A stretch of 64,000 bases of DNA. It comes from DSYU01 sp963827605 (GTDB taxonomy: Bacteria > Chloroflexota > Anaerolineae > Anaerolineales > Anaerolineaceae). A model generated the notes under the pieces. That model searched no databases. It saw only the letters and a program-made list of their open reading frames with translations, and was not told the origin of the DNA. The position numbers and the translations under genes were made by a program. The stretch spans positions 620,001-684,000 of the forward strand of contig CAWHBK010000002.1 of the NCBI GenBank assembly GCA_963827605.1. The letters are read 5' to 3'. Shown here piece after piece: positions 46,653-55,202 of this stretch (position 1 is its first letter; each line of letters opens with the position of its first letter).

Positions 46653-47495
46653 ATGAACCAGACATTAACTAAAAAAGTTGCCCTGGTCACCGGGGCCAGC
46701 CGGGGTGTTGGAAAAGGGATTGCCCTGGGCCTGGGCGAGGCAGGCATGACGGTTTATATTACCGGGCGAACGGTGAAAGAAGGCCAGGCCGCGGTAGATT
46801 TGCCGGGAACCATCTACCAGACCGCGGAAGAGGTTAACCGCCTGGGCGGGAACTGCATCCCGCTGGTTTGCGATCATCGCGACGATGCGCAGGTGGCGGG
46901 CGTGTTCCAGCAGATTACCGCCGAACAGGGCCACCTGGATATCCTGGTAAACAACGTCTGGGGCGGGTACGAACACTTTAACAACGGCACTGAGTTCTGG
47001 AAAGAAAGCGGATTTTGGACCGCCCCCCTTTCGCGCTGGGACACTATGTTCCAGGCGGGTGTGCGCGCGCATTATGCTGCCAGTATCCTGGCTGCGCCGA
47101 TGATGATTGCCCATGGATCCGGGCTGATCGTCAATATATCGTTCTTCGCCGCGCAGCGCAATGACAAAGGGGTGGCATATTCAGCGGCCAAGGCAGCCGA
47201 CGATCGCATGGCGATGGCAATGGCGCACGAGCTGCGCCCGCACAATGTGGCGGCTGTGTCGCTGTATCCCGGGCTGGTGCGTACCGAATCGATCATGAAA
47301 GACGCCAAATTCTTTGACCTGACCAATTCTGAATCGCCGCAGTTTCTTGGCCGGGCGGTGGCTGCCCTGGCTGCCGATCCGAATATAATGGAGAAGTCTG
47401 GCAGCGTGCTGGTTGCGGCGGCGCTGGGGCTGGAATACGGCTTCACCGACATCGATGGCAAACAGCCGCGTCCAATTACGGTGGAGGAATCGTAA
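46653..47495 (+). CDS. Short-chain dehydrogenase/reductase (DHRS1-like)
   Basis: 281 residues. Cofactor motif TGASRGVGKG near the N-terminus, the NNVWGG variant of NNAG, catalytic Ser in NISFFAA and YSAAKAADD (YxxxK). NADP is suggested by the ITGRTVKEG stretch after beta-2. Typical classical SDR size; the style resembles the DHRS1 group with its long insertion after the NNxG motif. ATG at 46653 with AAGGATAT upstream is chosen over the overlapping TTG. Substrate unknown. Confidence 0.9.
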   Translation: MNQTLTKKVALVTGASRGVGKGIALGLGEAGMTVYITGRTVKEGQAAVDLPGTIYQTAEEVNRLGGNCIPLVCDHRDDAQVAGVFQQITAEQGHLDILVNNVWGGYEHFNNGTEFWKESGFWTAPLSRWDTMFQAGVRAHYAASILAAPMMIAHGSGLIVNISFFAAQRNDKGVAYSAAKAADDRMAMAMAHELRPHNVAAVSLYPGLVRTESIMKDAKFFDLTNSESPQFLGRAVAALAADPNIMEKSGSVLVAAALGLEYGFTDIDGKQPRPITVEES

Positions 47496-47528
47496 TCCGG
47501 GTATTCACCTGCTCACAAGGAGAAAAGA

Positions 47529-48611
47529 ATGGCAGCTGAAATTACGGGCAAGATCAGTTACGCAAATGGTCGGGTGGCGCAGAACGTGGATGTGCGCGTT
47601 TTCGACAAGGATGCCCCAGGCAAAGGCGATGATGATCTGACCATTACCCCCGGCTGCTCGGACAGTCACGGCGTATTCACCGTCCATTATGAGCCAGGCC
47701 GCTACATGGATTTTGCCAGTATCCCCTTTCTGGGGCTCAGGCGCCCGGCGACGGACGAAGCGCGCGCCGGCGGCGGGCTGCGCTTCCCCGACCTGTTGGA
47801 TGTCTATTCACCCTACTTGCAGTTCCGTTATTCCCTGGATGGGCAGGAGCACAACCATACCACTCAGATTAGCCTGTTCCAGGATCATTATTTGCTGCCC
47901 GAGCCGTCCCCGCTCGCATTTATCCCCTCGCGGGACGGTTTCCGGTTTCCAAACTGGTTTTCTGGTTTTATGCTGCCCTTTAGCATCCCCTTTGTGAACA
48001 GCAAGGTAAATTCCCACTACGGGTTATGCGGCGGTATGTCCGCGGCCGCCTCTGATTTTCTATTGGCCGGCCGGCCGGCTCCACGCTCCACGGAAGTGCC
48101 CAAAACGGGCACTGTTTTCCAGCGCTACCTGTTCCGCCGGGCGATCGACAGCTTCGCGATGGGAGAATCGATTCTGCAGTTTGCGCGCTGGATGGCCCTG
48201 CCCGATCTCGGGCCGAACGGCACCTTTGCCCTTACGTTGGACGAATATCGAAAAATCCGCGACCTGTTAGATCAACAGCGCCTGGTCCCGTTGGGCCTGG
48301 TCTATGATAAAGGCAAGGGCGCGCAAGAAATTGCGCGGGATGTCTGGAACAACCACCAGGTGCTGGCCTATGGCTATGTTGAAAATGCGGACGGCTCGAT
48401 CGACGTGCGCATCTACGACCCGAACGAGCCGCAAAACGATGATGTCACTTTACACGCCGAAAAGGTGCAGGTGGGTGAGGCCGCCGGCGAAGCCCTGTTT
48501 GGGCTGGCGACCATCGAAAAAGGCAAGAAGCGCACCATCCCGGTCGACCCGCCCGTATATGGTTTCTTCCGCATGCCCTACCAGCCCATCGAACCGCCGG
48601 CCAGCCTGTAA
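47529..48611 (+). CDS. Protein with beta-sandwich N-terminus and cysteine-hydrolase-like Cys/His/Asp pattern
   Basis: 360 residues, not a family I can name. The first ~110 residues look like a transthyretin/Cna-B-like beta domain (GKISYANGRVAQNVDVRVFDKD, GVFTVHYEPGRY). Then YGLCGGMSAAASDF puts a Cys (C167) at the start of a helix, NNHQVLAYGYV gives a His (H276) on a strand and VRIYDPNEP an Asp (D297), the order of a papain-like Cys-His-Asp site. No signal peptide. RBS AAGGAGAA upstream. Peptidase or transglutaminase-like function is inference only. The gene follows the SDR by 33 bp. Confidence 0.55.
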   Translation: MAAEITGKISYANGRVAQNVDVRVFDKDAPGKGDDDLTITPGCSDSHGVFTVHYEPGRYMDFASIPFLGLRRPATDEARAGGGLRFPDLLDVYSPYLQFRYSLDGQEHNHTTQISLFQDHYLLPEPSPLAFIPSRDGFRFPNWFSGFMLPFSIPFVNSKVNSHYGLCGGMSAAASDFLLAGRPAPRSTEVPKTGTVFQRYLFRRAIDSFAMGESILQFARWMALPDLGPNGTFALTLDEYRKIRDLLDQQRLVPLGLVYDKGKGAQEIARDVWNNHQVLAYGYVENADGSIDVRIYDPNEPQNDDVTLHAEKVQVGEAAGEALFGLATIEKGKKRTIPVDPPVYGFFRMPYQPIEPPASL

Positions 48612-48654
48612 AGGGGGAATATTACCAGAACGAAAGAGATCCTCAAGCCGACAA

Positions 48655-49758
48655 ATGCAGCATACCCCCTTTACCAACATAAAAAAGATTGCCGTATTCC
48701 GCGCACTCGCGCTGGGCGATTTGATTTTTGCCCTACCCGCGCTGGCGGCGCTGTACCAGGCGTACCCGCAGGCCGAGATCGTATACCTGGGGCGGACCTG
48801 GCACACCGGCTTTCTGCCGGGAAGGCTGACCGGGCCGCACCGGGTGGTGGCGGTGCCCCCCGCCCGTACCGCGGAAGACATCCGCCAGGGGCTGGTGATT
48901 GACCCGCAGGCTGAGGCGGAGTTTACCCGCCAGATGCAGGCCGAGCAGTTTGATCTGGCTCTGCAAATGCACGGGGCAGGAGAATATTCCAACCCCTTCA
49001 TCCGCAACCTGCACTCGCGTTACAGTGTTGGGCTCAAATCCACCCGCGCCGCGCCGCTCGACCGCTGGATCCCTTACGTTTACTACCAGAATGAAGTCCT
49101 GCGCCTGTTGGAAGTGGCCGCGCTGGCCGGGGCCAGTTTGACCACCGCCAATTTGCAGCCTTGCCTGCCCGTTTTGGAAAGCGACCGGGCCGCGGCTGCG
49201 CCCTTTTTGGAAAACATCCGCGGCCCGTTTGCCGTGCTGCACCCCGGCTCAACCGATCCGCGCCGGCGCTGGTCAACGGAAAAGTACGCCGCCGTAGCAG
49301 ATTGGATCGCCGCGCGGGGTTTGGAGGTGGTTCTGTCTGGCCAGGGGGAAGACGCGGTTTTCGTCCAGGCAGTCGCTTCCAGCATGCGCGCCCCGGCGAT
49401 CAACCTGTGTGACCGGCTCAGCCTGGCCGGGCTGATTGGGCTGCTCAGCCAGGCAGCCTTGTTCGTGGGCAACGACTCGGGACCGCTGCACCTGGCGCTG
49501 GCGGTTGGAACGCGCGCGGCGGGCCTGTTCTGGACAGAATATATCCTCAACTCGCTGCCGCTTTTCCGCGAGAACTTCTTCCCCCTCATCGCCTGGCAGC
49601 GTCACTGCCCCAGGTGCGGGCGCTACCTGGATAAGAAAGAGGCTGACCAGCCCATAGGCCCCTGCACGCACTATATTTCATTATTAGAAGAGATATCTGC
49701 TGAAGAGGTGATCCAGGGCGTGGAGGTGCTGCTGGAAGCGCGGGTCTCGGAAGGGTAA
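48655..49758 (+). CDS. Glycosyltransferase family 9 (heptosyltransferase-like)
   Basis: 367 residues. ALGDLIFALPALAAL near the N-terminus, HPGSTDPRRRWSTEKYAAVADW in the middle and VGNDSGPLHLALA in the second Rossmann domain are all GT9 hallmarks (GT-B fold). Predicted to add a sugar to a cell-surface glycan. Two Cys near the C-terminus (HCPRCGRYLDKK, GPCTHY) may bind zinc, as in some GT9 members. Start at MQHTPFTNIKK; the open frame extends much further upstream but overlaps the previous gene. GT9 genes without LPS heptose genes are common in Chloroflexota. Confidence 0.87.
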   Translation: MQHTPFTNIKKIAVFRALALGDLIFALPALAALYQAYPQAEIVYLGRTWHTGFLPGRLTGPHRVVAVPPARTAEDIRQGLVIDPQAEAEFTRQMQAEQFDLALQMHGAGEYSNPFIRNLHSRYSVGLKSTRAAPLDRWIPYVYYQNEVLRLLEVAALAGASLTTANLQPCLPVLESDRAAAAPFLENIRGPFAVLHPGSTDPRRRWSTEKYAAVADWIAARGLEVVLSGQGEDAVFVQAVASSMRAPAINLCDRLSLAGLIGLLSQAALFVGNDSGPLHLALAVGTRAAGLFWTEYILNSLPLFRENFFPLIAWQRHCPRCGRYLDKKEADQPIGPCTHYISLLEEISAEEVIQGVEVLLEARVSEG

Positions 49759-49774
49759 ACCGGCTTCCCGCGCC

Positions 49775-50815
49775 CTACCGGCCAAGATCCACAGCAGCTC
49801 CCCAAACGTTTTGGGCCAGCTCCGCCAGCGTTTCGGCTTGCAGTACCTGGGCGGGCAGCCCGGCAAACACGTTGAACGAATGCAGCAGCGCGGTGGCCAG
49901 CGCATTGCGGGGCAGATCCGCGCGCTGCGCGGCAGGCAGCCCGTACGCGTCCAGGAAGGCCGCCAGCAGGCGAGGCTCCCCAGCGAACAGGTCAAGGTGC
50001 AGCGCGGCGAGCTCGTAAAGCAGATCGCCGGTCCGGGCATCGCCAAAATCGATCAACGCCAGGCTGGTCCAGCGCCCGTTCTCCCAGCGCCCGAGCAGAT
50101 GATCGCGGGTCAGGTCAGCGTGGATCAGGTGCGGCGCGCGAGCGTGGTCGACCAGCGCCTCGGACGGGGGCAGAAAGTCGTGGATCTGCTCGATCAGGCG
50201 CGGGGGGAGGCTGTCCCATTCGCGGTGGCGAGCCTCCACCCCGGCGCGCTGTTGTTCCAGAAAGCGCTGGTAGGGCTGGTGGGTATTGGGAAAGACCGGC
50301 GAGCCTTCCAGCACCAGGGCATGGATGCGGCGCACGGTTTCGCCCAGCTCGCGCGCCGCGAGCAGCCGGTCCTCCAGCGTCACCTGTTCGAATACCTCGC
50401 CCAGGCTGATGCCGGGGATATATTCGAATACCAGATACGGCCAGGGCCAACCCTCTTCACCCAGCTCGCCCGCGGCCACCAGTTTGGCCGTGCGGATGCG
50501 TGCATCCTGACCCGCCAGGCGGCCTGCCTCTCGTTCGGCGGCAAAGCACTGCGCGCCATCGAACAGGCGCCCAAAGAACTTGACCACCCAGCGCCGCGCG
50601 CCAGCGGCGGAAACGAGGAAGACCGGGCAGGTGCCCGGCACCCCGGTGTGGACCGCCTCACAGGGAAGCGCGTGCCTGCGGCATACTTCCTGAACGTAAG
50701 GGGACCACAGGGCGATATCCGTAAAGAGCCGGCAGTACGACTCGAAGTCTTCCAAAGCAGAAAGGGGATGCATGCGGCAATTATAGCGGATCAACGGGTC
50801 ATCCGCGCGGTCCAT
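49775..50815 (-). CDS. Aminoglycoside-phosphotransferase-family kinase
   Basis: 346 residues. APH fold: VKFFGRLFDG (N-lobe Lys), hinge YLVFEYIPGISL, catalytic loop LIHADLTRDHLLG and metal motif LIDFGDARTGD. The catalytic loop ends in His/Leu where Asn is usual (HxDxxxxN), a point to check. Substrates of the family include drugs, homoserine, choline and sugars; no resistance role is implied. The M at 50815 has GAAGGGA 5 nt upstream and is preferred over an inner ATG at 50773 that lacks one. Convergent with the GT9 gene. Confidence 0.85.
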   Translation of the reverse strand: MDRADDPLIRYNCRMHPLSALEDFESYCRLFTDIALWSPYVQEVCRRHALPCEAVHTGVPGTCPVFLVSAAGARRWVVKFFGRLFDGAQCFAAEREAGRLAGQDARIRTAKLVAAGELGEEGWPWPYLVFEYIPGISLGEVFEQVTLEDRLLAARELGETVRRIHALVLEGSPVFPNTHQPYQRFLEQQRAGVEARHREWDSLPPRLIEQIHDFLPPSEALVDHARAPHLIHADLTRDHLLGRWENGRWTSLALIDFGDARTGDLLYELAALHLDLFAGEPRLLAAFLDAYGLPAAQRADLPRNALATALLHSFNVFAGLPAQVLQAETLAELAQNVWGAAVDLGR

Positions 50816-50946
50816 AACTTCCCTTCATATAATAATAAAATGTTGCTGGAGCGCATTACGCCTTCTGTATCTCGGACGCAATCAATTCATCATTTTACCC
50901 CAACACCTTTGAGCCTAAAATTTTACGCAGCTTTTACGAGCGCGTA

Positions 50947-50973
50947 TTGACACTGGAACGACTGTTCTATAAA
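50947..50973 (+). promoter_or_regulatory. Sigma70-type promoter giving a possibly leaderless LuxR-type mRNA
   Basis: Consensus TTGACA (50947-50952), a 15-nt spacer and TATAAA (50968-50973). Transcription would start at about 50980-50982, the ATG of the next gene, which has no Shine-Dalgarno upstream. Confidence 0.6.
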
Positions 50974-50981
50974 ATGATTTT

Positions 50982-51392
50982 ATGCTTCTCTTTCGGCGGA
51001 TCCTCAACACCATCCGGGGTCGGTTCAAGCGCGAGCAAAGCACAAATTTTACCCTGGATGTTGATACTTTGCGCTCGCTTGAATTTCTGGCTGAGCAGGA
51101 AAAGCGCACCCCGGAAGATATTGCCAACCAGATCCTGGGAGACGCGTTTCGCAACCATCAGGCGCAGGGGGAAAACTGGCAGCGCTGGCAATCCCTTACC
51201 CCGCGCGAGCAGGAGATTACCGCGCTGATCTGCCTGAACTATACCTCGCGCCAGATTGCCACCAAGCTAACCATCTCACCCGAAACGGTAAAAACCCACG
51301 CGGAACACATTTTGGTAAAGTTCGGGGTAACCGACCGCAATACTATGCGCATGATGCTGAACGGTTGGGATTTCAACGCCTGGGACCAGTAG
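50982..51392 (+). CDS. LuxR-type DNA-binding response protein
   Basis: 136 residues. The C-terminal half is a LuxR/FixJ helix-turn-helix: LTPREQEITALICLNYTSRQIATKL, ISPETVKTHAEHILVKFGVTDRN. The N-terminal ~65 residues have no receiver or ligand domain and look like a short helical or ribbon-helix-helix segment (LDVDTLRSLEFLAEQEKRTPEDIANQIL), so it could bind DNA through two elements. Possibly leaderless. Immediately upstream of the kinase and envelope module at 51.7-60.8 kb and a candidate regulator of it, though a terminator lies between. Confidence 0.85.
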   Translation: MLLFRRILNTIRGRFKREQSTNFTLDVDTLRSLEFLAEQEKRTPEDIANQILGDAFRNHQAQGENWQRWQSLTPREQEITALICLNYTSRQIATKLTISPETVKTHAEHILVKFGVTDRNTMRMMLNGWDFNAWDQ

Positions 51393-51403
51393 AAACTGCG
51401 TTT

Positions 51404-51519
51404 GCGGAGCCGGCTGCGACCGCGGTAGAGACCGCCTATGCGATTGGCGGAGCCGGCCGCGACCGCGGTAGAGACCGCCCATGCGATTGGCGGAGCCGGC
51501 TGCGACCGCGGTTGAAACC
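51404..51519. repeat. 43-bp tandem repeat, about 2.7 copies
   Basis: Unit starts GCGGAGCCGGCTGCGACCGC and ends TATGCGATTG; copies two and three differ by only a few bases, and each unit carries the palindrome ACCGCGGT. It begins 12 bp after the LuxR-type gene stop. Units abut directly without unique spacers, so this is not a CRISPR array. Confidence 0.85.
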
Positions 51520-51597
51520 GGAGAATGTAGATCGAGTCTGTTTTCTACTGTAACAAAAACTCCTTCAAAACGATTTTAAGTGTACGGGCTCGCGCGT

Positions 51598-51627
51598 AAA
51601 AAAGGCCGAAATGTTTGGCTTTTTTTC
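51598..51627 (+). terminator. Rho-independent terminator
   Basis: AAAAAAGGCC, a short partly paired loop and GGCTTTTTTT. A-run, small GC stem and T-run are all present. It would end the LuxR-type transcript and insulate the following operon. Confidence 0.75.
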
Positions 51628-51733
51628 GTGTACAGGCTTGACACCAGCAGGCGGCAATTGTAAATTTAGTGGGACGTCTCTCAACAGTTGTGGATTAACC
51701 AAACGGACCAGGTACCATGTTCAGGGGGAAAGC

Positions 51734-51976
51734 ATGTTATCCAGGTATTACACCGAAGCACATTCCACAACAGGCTTTTGCCACAACATCATCCACCCCA
51801 CCCCATCGCAAGAGGAGCGCAAAGCCAGATTTTTGGCTGCTTGTAAATTTCATAGCGCCGCCATTGAAAACGGCTCCGCAGCGGAAACGTTATTAATGGA
51901 AACATCCGACCCTGGTTTGCTTGCTGGACCAACTGACGACATTCTGATGCTGATCGGGCTACAAAAAAACGGTTGA
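51734..51976 (+). CDS. Small protein, first gene of the signalling and envelope module
   Basis: 80 residues, not recognised; no membrane segment. Contains a Cys/His-rich start (GFCHNIIH), a helical middle and an acidic C-terminus. Start at MLSRYYTEAH with GGGGGAA just upstream; the open frame reaches back to 51611 but without signal. It ends 3 bp before the hybrid kinase start, so the two are translationally coupled, and it may be a kinase accessory. Confidence 0.6.
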   Translation: MLSRYYTEAHSTTGFCHNIIHPTPSQEERKARFLAACKFHSAAIENGSAAETLLMETSDPGLLAGPTDDILMLIGLQKNG

Positions 51977-51979
51977 AAT

Positions 51980-54900
51980 ATGTCTGAGAAGTCAGTTACG
52001 CTAAAGAAAAACACGATCCTGTTTGCCCTCTACGGTCTGCTGTTAGGGCTTTCTTTTGTTATGGCCGGCGTCATCATCACGTACAGCTTTCTGCATGAAG
52101 TGCTTGGGATATACCCGCTCGAACTGCGCGTGATCCTGGTTCTCCTGGTCACCCTGGTGCCCGCCAGCCTGACGGGAGCGGGAGCATTGGCTGGTCAGAA
52201 ACAAGACCGTCTCGAGCAGCTGAATGCTGAGTCGCAGGATTTTATGACCCGTTTTGCCAGCCGGGAGCGCAAGTTAATTCAGGAAAATGCGCAGCGCCAC
52301 AACCTGGAAAAAATCCTCGAGCGCGGCAAACAGGAATGGGAAAGCATTTTCGATGCTGTACAAGATGCGATCCTGGTCGCGGATAGCCACGGGCGCATTT
52401 TCCGCTGCAACCGGTCTGCCACGCACCTGCTGCAAACTCCCTTTGACCAGCTGGTCAACACGCAGATCGATGAGGTCCTGCTGGGCAAGCCACAAGATAC
52501 TTCCATCCGGCTGGTTTCGCTGAGCGGCGAAGTATTTATCCCGGTTCTGGGCGGCTGGTTCGACATCACCCACTACCCAATCGATATGGATGAGGAAAAC
52601 AAAGGCACGATTTTCGTCATCCGGGATATCACCGAGCGTAAACGCAGCGAAGCCATCATCCGCCAGCAGAAAGATTACCTGCAAACGCTGATTAACAACA
52701 GCCCGGTTGCGATTGTTACCCTGGACGAGAGCCTGTGCATCCAGTCCTGCAACCCGGCATTTGACAGCATGTTTGGCTACACCCCAGGCGAGGTAATGGG
52801 CCATAACATGGATCAACTGCTGGTAGGAAAACCCGCCAATGGCAACGGACACGGGCCAGCGGTGCCGAATTCCGAGCGCGTTATGAAGGGCGAAGTGGTG
52901 AAGTCAATCGTCCAACGCCACCGCAAAGACGGCACAATGGTGGACGTAGAAATTTACGGTGTGCCGCTGCTCGTAGAAGGCAAGGCCTCCGGCGTGTTAT
53001 GGCTGTTCCACGACATTACGGAGCTGGTGCAGTCCCGCCGCGTCGCGGAACAGGCCGATCGCGCGAAAAGTGAGTTCCTGGCCAACATGAGCCATGAGAT
53101 CCGCACGCCAATGAACGGCGTGATTGGCATGATCGAGCTGACCCTGGGCACCGATATCACCGACGAGCAGTACGATTTCCTGATTGGCGCCCGGGAGAGC
53201 GCAGATGCGCTGCTCAATGTACTCAACGATATCCTGGATTTCTCCAAGATTGAAGCAGGCCAGCTACAGTTGGAGATGGTTGACTTTGACCTGCCCAATA
53301 TTGTGGAAGGTGTGGCCCAAACCTCGGCGGCCCGCGCGGAGATCAAGGGCCTGGAAATGGTGTCGTTTGTCGATCCGGCCGTCCCCGCACTGGTAAAAGG
53401 CGATCCCGGCCGGCTGCGCCAGATTCTTGTCAACCTGGTGGAAAACGCGATCAAGTTTACCGAGCACGGTGAGGTGCTGATCCGCACCGAGCTGGTAAAC
53501 GAGCCGGGTTCGGATGAAGCGGATGCCGCGGATGCCGCGAATGAAGCAGATGCCGCGCAGAACGCGCAGGTGAAGGTACGTTTTTCCGTTTCAGATACCG
53601 GCATCGGGATCTCCCCCGACCGCAAGCAGGCTATTTTCGAGCGCTTTGTCCAGGAAGATGGTTCCACCACGCGCCGTTTCGGTGGCACAGGGTTGGGGTT
53701 GACCATTTCCAAGCAATTGTCTGAAATGATGGGCGGCGAGATTGGGGTAGAAAGCGAGCCGGGCAAGGGCAGCACGTTCTGGTTCACGGTCACATTTGAG
53801 AAAATGCCCAACCAGGAACGCACGGACCAGCAAGAATGGGCCGACCTGCACGATGTGCGCGTGCTGGTGGTAGACGACAATGCCACCAACCGGAGGATCT
53901 TCTGCCACATGCTGGAAGGCTTTGGCTGCCAGGTTTCAGCGGTCTCCAGCGGGCTGGAAGTAATGCCGGCCTTATTCCGGGGACTTTTGACCAATGCTCC
54001 CTACCGCCTGGTGCTGGTCGATATGCAAATGCCCGGCATGGACGGGGAGGAAACCGTCCGCGCCATCCGCCGCGAGCCGTTGACGCAAGACGTTAAGGTC
54101 GTGGTGCTCACCTCGATGGGCAGGCGCAATGAACTCAGCGGTGTAAACGAGATGGGCTGCTCGGGCTACCTGATTAAGCCGATCAAACAGTTACAACTAC
54201 ATGAAACCCTTGAACTGGTATTGAGCAGTAAACGCAGCGATGCGAAAGCAGCCAACAAACGGCGCAACCGCATGGCGCTGCCCAAAGCGACGCGCAGTCT
54301 CCGCATCCTTCTGGCAGAGGATAATGAGATCAACCAGAAAATGACCCGGGCGCTGCTCACTCGCAAGGGTCACATCGTGGAGCTGGCGGTGAATGGTCTG
54401 GCAGCAGTCGACGCTGCTAAAACCAATCGCTACGACCTGATTTTCATGGATGTTCAAATGCCCGAGATGGATGGTTTCGAGGCGGCCCAGGTGATCCGCA
54501 AGCTGGAGCAAGAAGGCGAACTGGCCGGGCAGCATATCCCCATTATCGCGATGACTGCGCATGCACTGCATGGCGACCGCCAGCGCTGTATGGATGCCGG
54601 CATGGATGATTACGTCTCGAAACCCCTGGACCCACGCAAGGTATTCCAGGCGCTCGAACGCTGGGCAGACTGCACCCCACCGGTGGCGCCCGAACCCACG
54701 GTTGTCGTTAAGACTGGAGATACCCAGCCGGTCAAAACCAACAGCAATGGGAGAGTCAGACCAGATAATATTGTGGATGAAATTCCTCAGGAAGATAGTT
54801 ATAATGAGGATATCACACTCGATATTCAAAATGCCCTAAATCGATTTAGTGATGACCGGGATTTCTACTATAATTTATTAGGAGATTTTCTCCATTCCCT

Positions 54901-55162
54901 ACCTGTCAGGCTGGATGAGATGAGAACGGCGTTGGCAAATGGAGACACCCGGACGCTGTCTTATCTGGCGCATAATCTAAAAGGCGTAGCGGCAAACTTC
55001 AGTGCTCGCCAGCTTGCACGGCTTTCGTCCGTGCTGGATGAGCACTGCCGGGTGGGTGACCTGGAAGCCGCGCGCGGACTCATGGCAGAGGTGGAAGCCG
55101 CGGCCAGCCGGTTAGACGCCTGCGTTGCTGAAGAGATGGAAAAGGGAGAGGGAATTGCTTAG
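51980..55162 (+). CDS. Hybrid sensor histidine kinase (2 TM, 2 PAS, HisKA, ATPase, 2 receivers, Hpt)
   Basis: 1060 residues. Two transmembrane helices (about 10-35 and 48-70) with a tiny outside loop, a coiled coil, PAS domains at about 110-220 and 235-345, HisKA with H372 in NMSHEIRTPMNG, an ATPase domain (NLVENAIKFTEHGE, FGGTGLGLTISKQL), receiver 1 (D681 in VLVDMQMPGMDG), receiver 2 (D824 in IFMDVQMPEMDG) and a C-terminal Hpt with H998 in YLAHNLKGVAANF. A complete internal phosphorelay (His-Asp-His) whose Hpt would pass phosphate to a separate receiver; the REC-TadZ protein encoded next is the obvious candidate. A short Ala/Asp/Glu-rich insertion lies in the ATPase domain (about 512-530). 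Confidence 0.94.
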   Translation: MSEKSVTLKKNTILFALYGLLLGLSFVMAGVIITYSFLHEVLGIYPLELRVILVLLVTLVPASLTGAGALAGQKQDRLEQLNAESQDFMTRFASRERKLIQENAQRHNLEKILERGKQEWESIFDAVQDAILVADSHGRIFRCNRSATHLLQTPFDQLVNTQIDEVLLGKPQDTSIRLVSLSGEVFIPVLGGWFDITHYPIDMDEENKGTIFVIRDITERKRSEAIIRQQKDYLQTLINNSPVAIVTLDESLCIQSCNPAFDSMFGYTPGEVMGHNMDQLLVGKPANGNGHGPAVPNSERVMKGEVVKSIVQRHRKDGTMVDVEIYGVPLLVEGKASGVLWLFHDITELVQSRRVAEQADRAKSEFLANMSHEIRTPMNGVIGMIELTLGTDITDEQYDFLIGARESADALLNVLNDILDFSKIEAGQLQLEMVDFDLPNIVEGVAQTSAARAEIKGLEMVSFVDPAVPALVKGDPGRLRQILVNLVENAIKFTEHGEVLIRTELVNEPGSDEADAADAANEADAAQNAQVKVRFSVSDTGIGISPDRKQAIFERFVQEDGSTTRRFGGTGLGLTISKQLSEMMGGEIGVESEPGKGSTFWFTVTFEKMPNQERTDQQEWADLHDVRVLVVDDNATNRRIFCHMLEGFGCQVSAVSSGLEVMPALFRGLLTNAPYRLVLVDMQMPGMDGEETVRAIRREPLTQDVKVVVLTSMGRRNELSGVNEMGCSGYLIKPIKQLQLHETLELVLSSKRSDAKAANKRRNRMALPKATRSLRILLAEDNEINQKMTRALLTRKGHIVELAVNGLAAVDAAKTNRYDLIFMDVQMPEMDGFEAAQVIRKLEQEGELAGQHIPIIAMTAHALHGDRQRCMDAGMDDYVSKPLDPRKVFQALERWADCTPPVAPEPTVVVKTGDTQPVKTNSNGRVRPDNIVDEIPQEDSYNEDITLDIQNALNRFSDDRDFYYNLLGDFLHSLPVRLDEMRTALANGDTRTLSYLAHNLKGVAANFSARQLARLSSVLDEHCRVGDLEAARGLMAEVEAAASRLDACVAEEMEKGEGIA

Positions 55163-55202
55163 AATTTCTGGGTAGAAAACAAAATATTGAAGAGGTCTTT
55201 TC

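Larger units (their letters stand above)
51393..51733. other. Gene-free stretch with minisatellite and terminator upstream of the signalling operon
   Basis: About 340 bp. It holds the 43-bp tandem repeat at 51404-51519, a terminator at 51598-51627 and about 100 bp before the next start that should hold the operon promoter (not clearly visible). A short frame through the repeat (51365-51553) is not supported as a gene. Confidence 0.6.

Noticed and set aside
49775..50815. Antibiotic resistance gene
   Set aside because: The APH fold covers many metabolic kinases, and neither sequence nor context points to a drug.
49811..50950. 379-codon open frame antisense to the APH-family kinase
   Set aside because: No recognisable domain, and the minus-strand kinase motifs are convincing.
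51404..51519. Possible CRISPR array
   Set aside because: The 43-bp units follow each other directly without unique spacers, and no cas genes are near.
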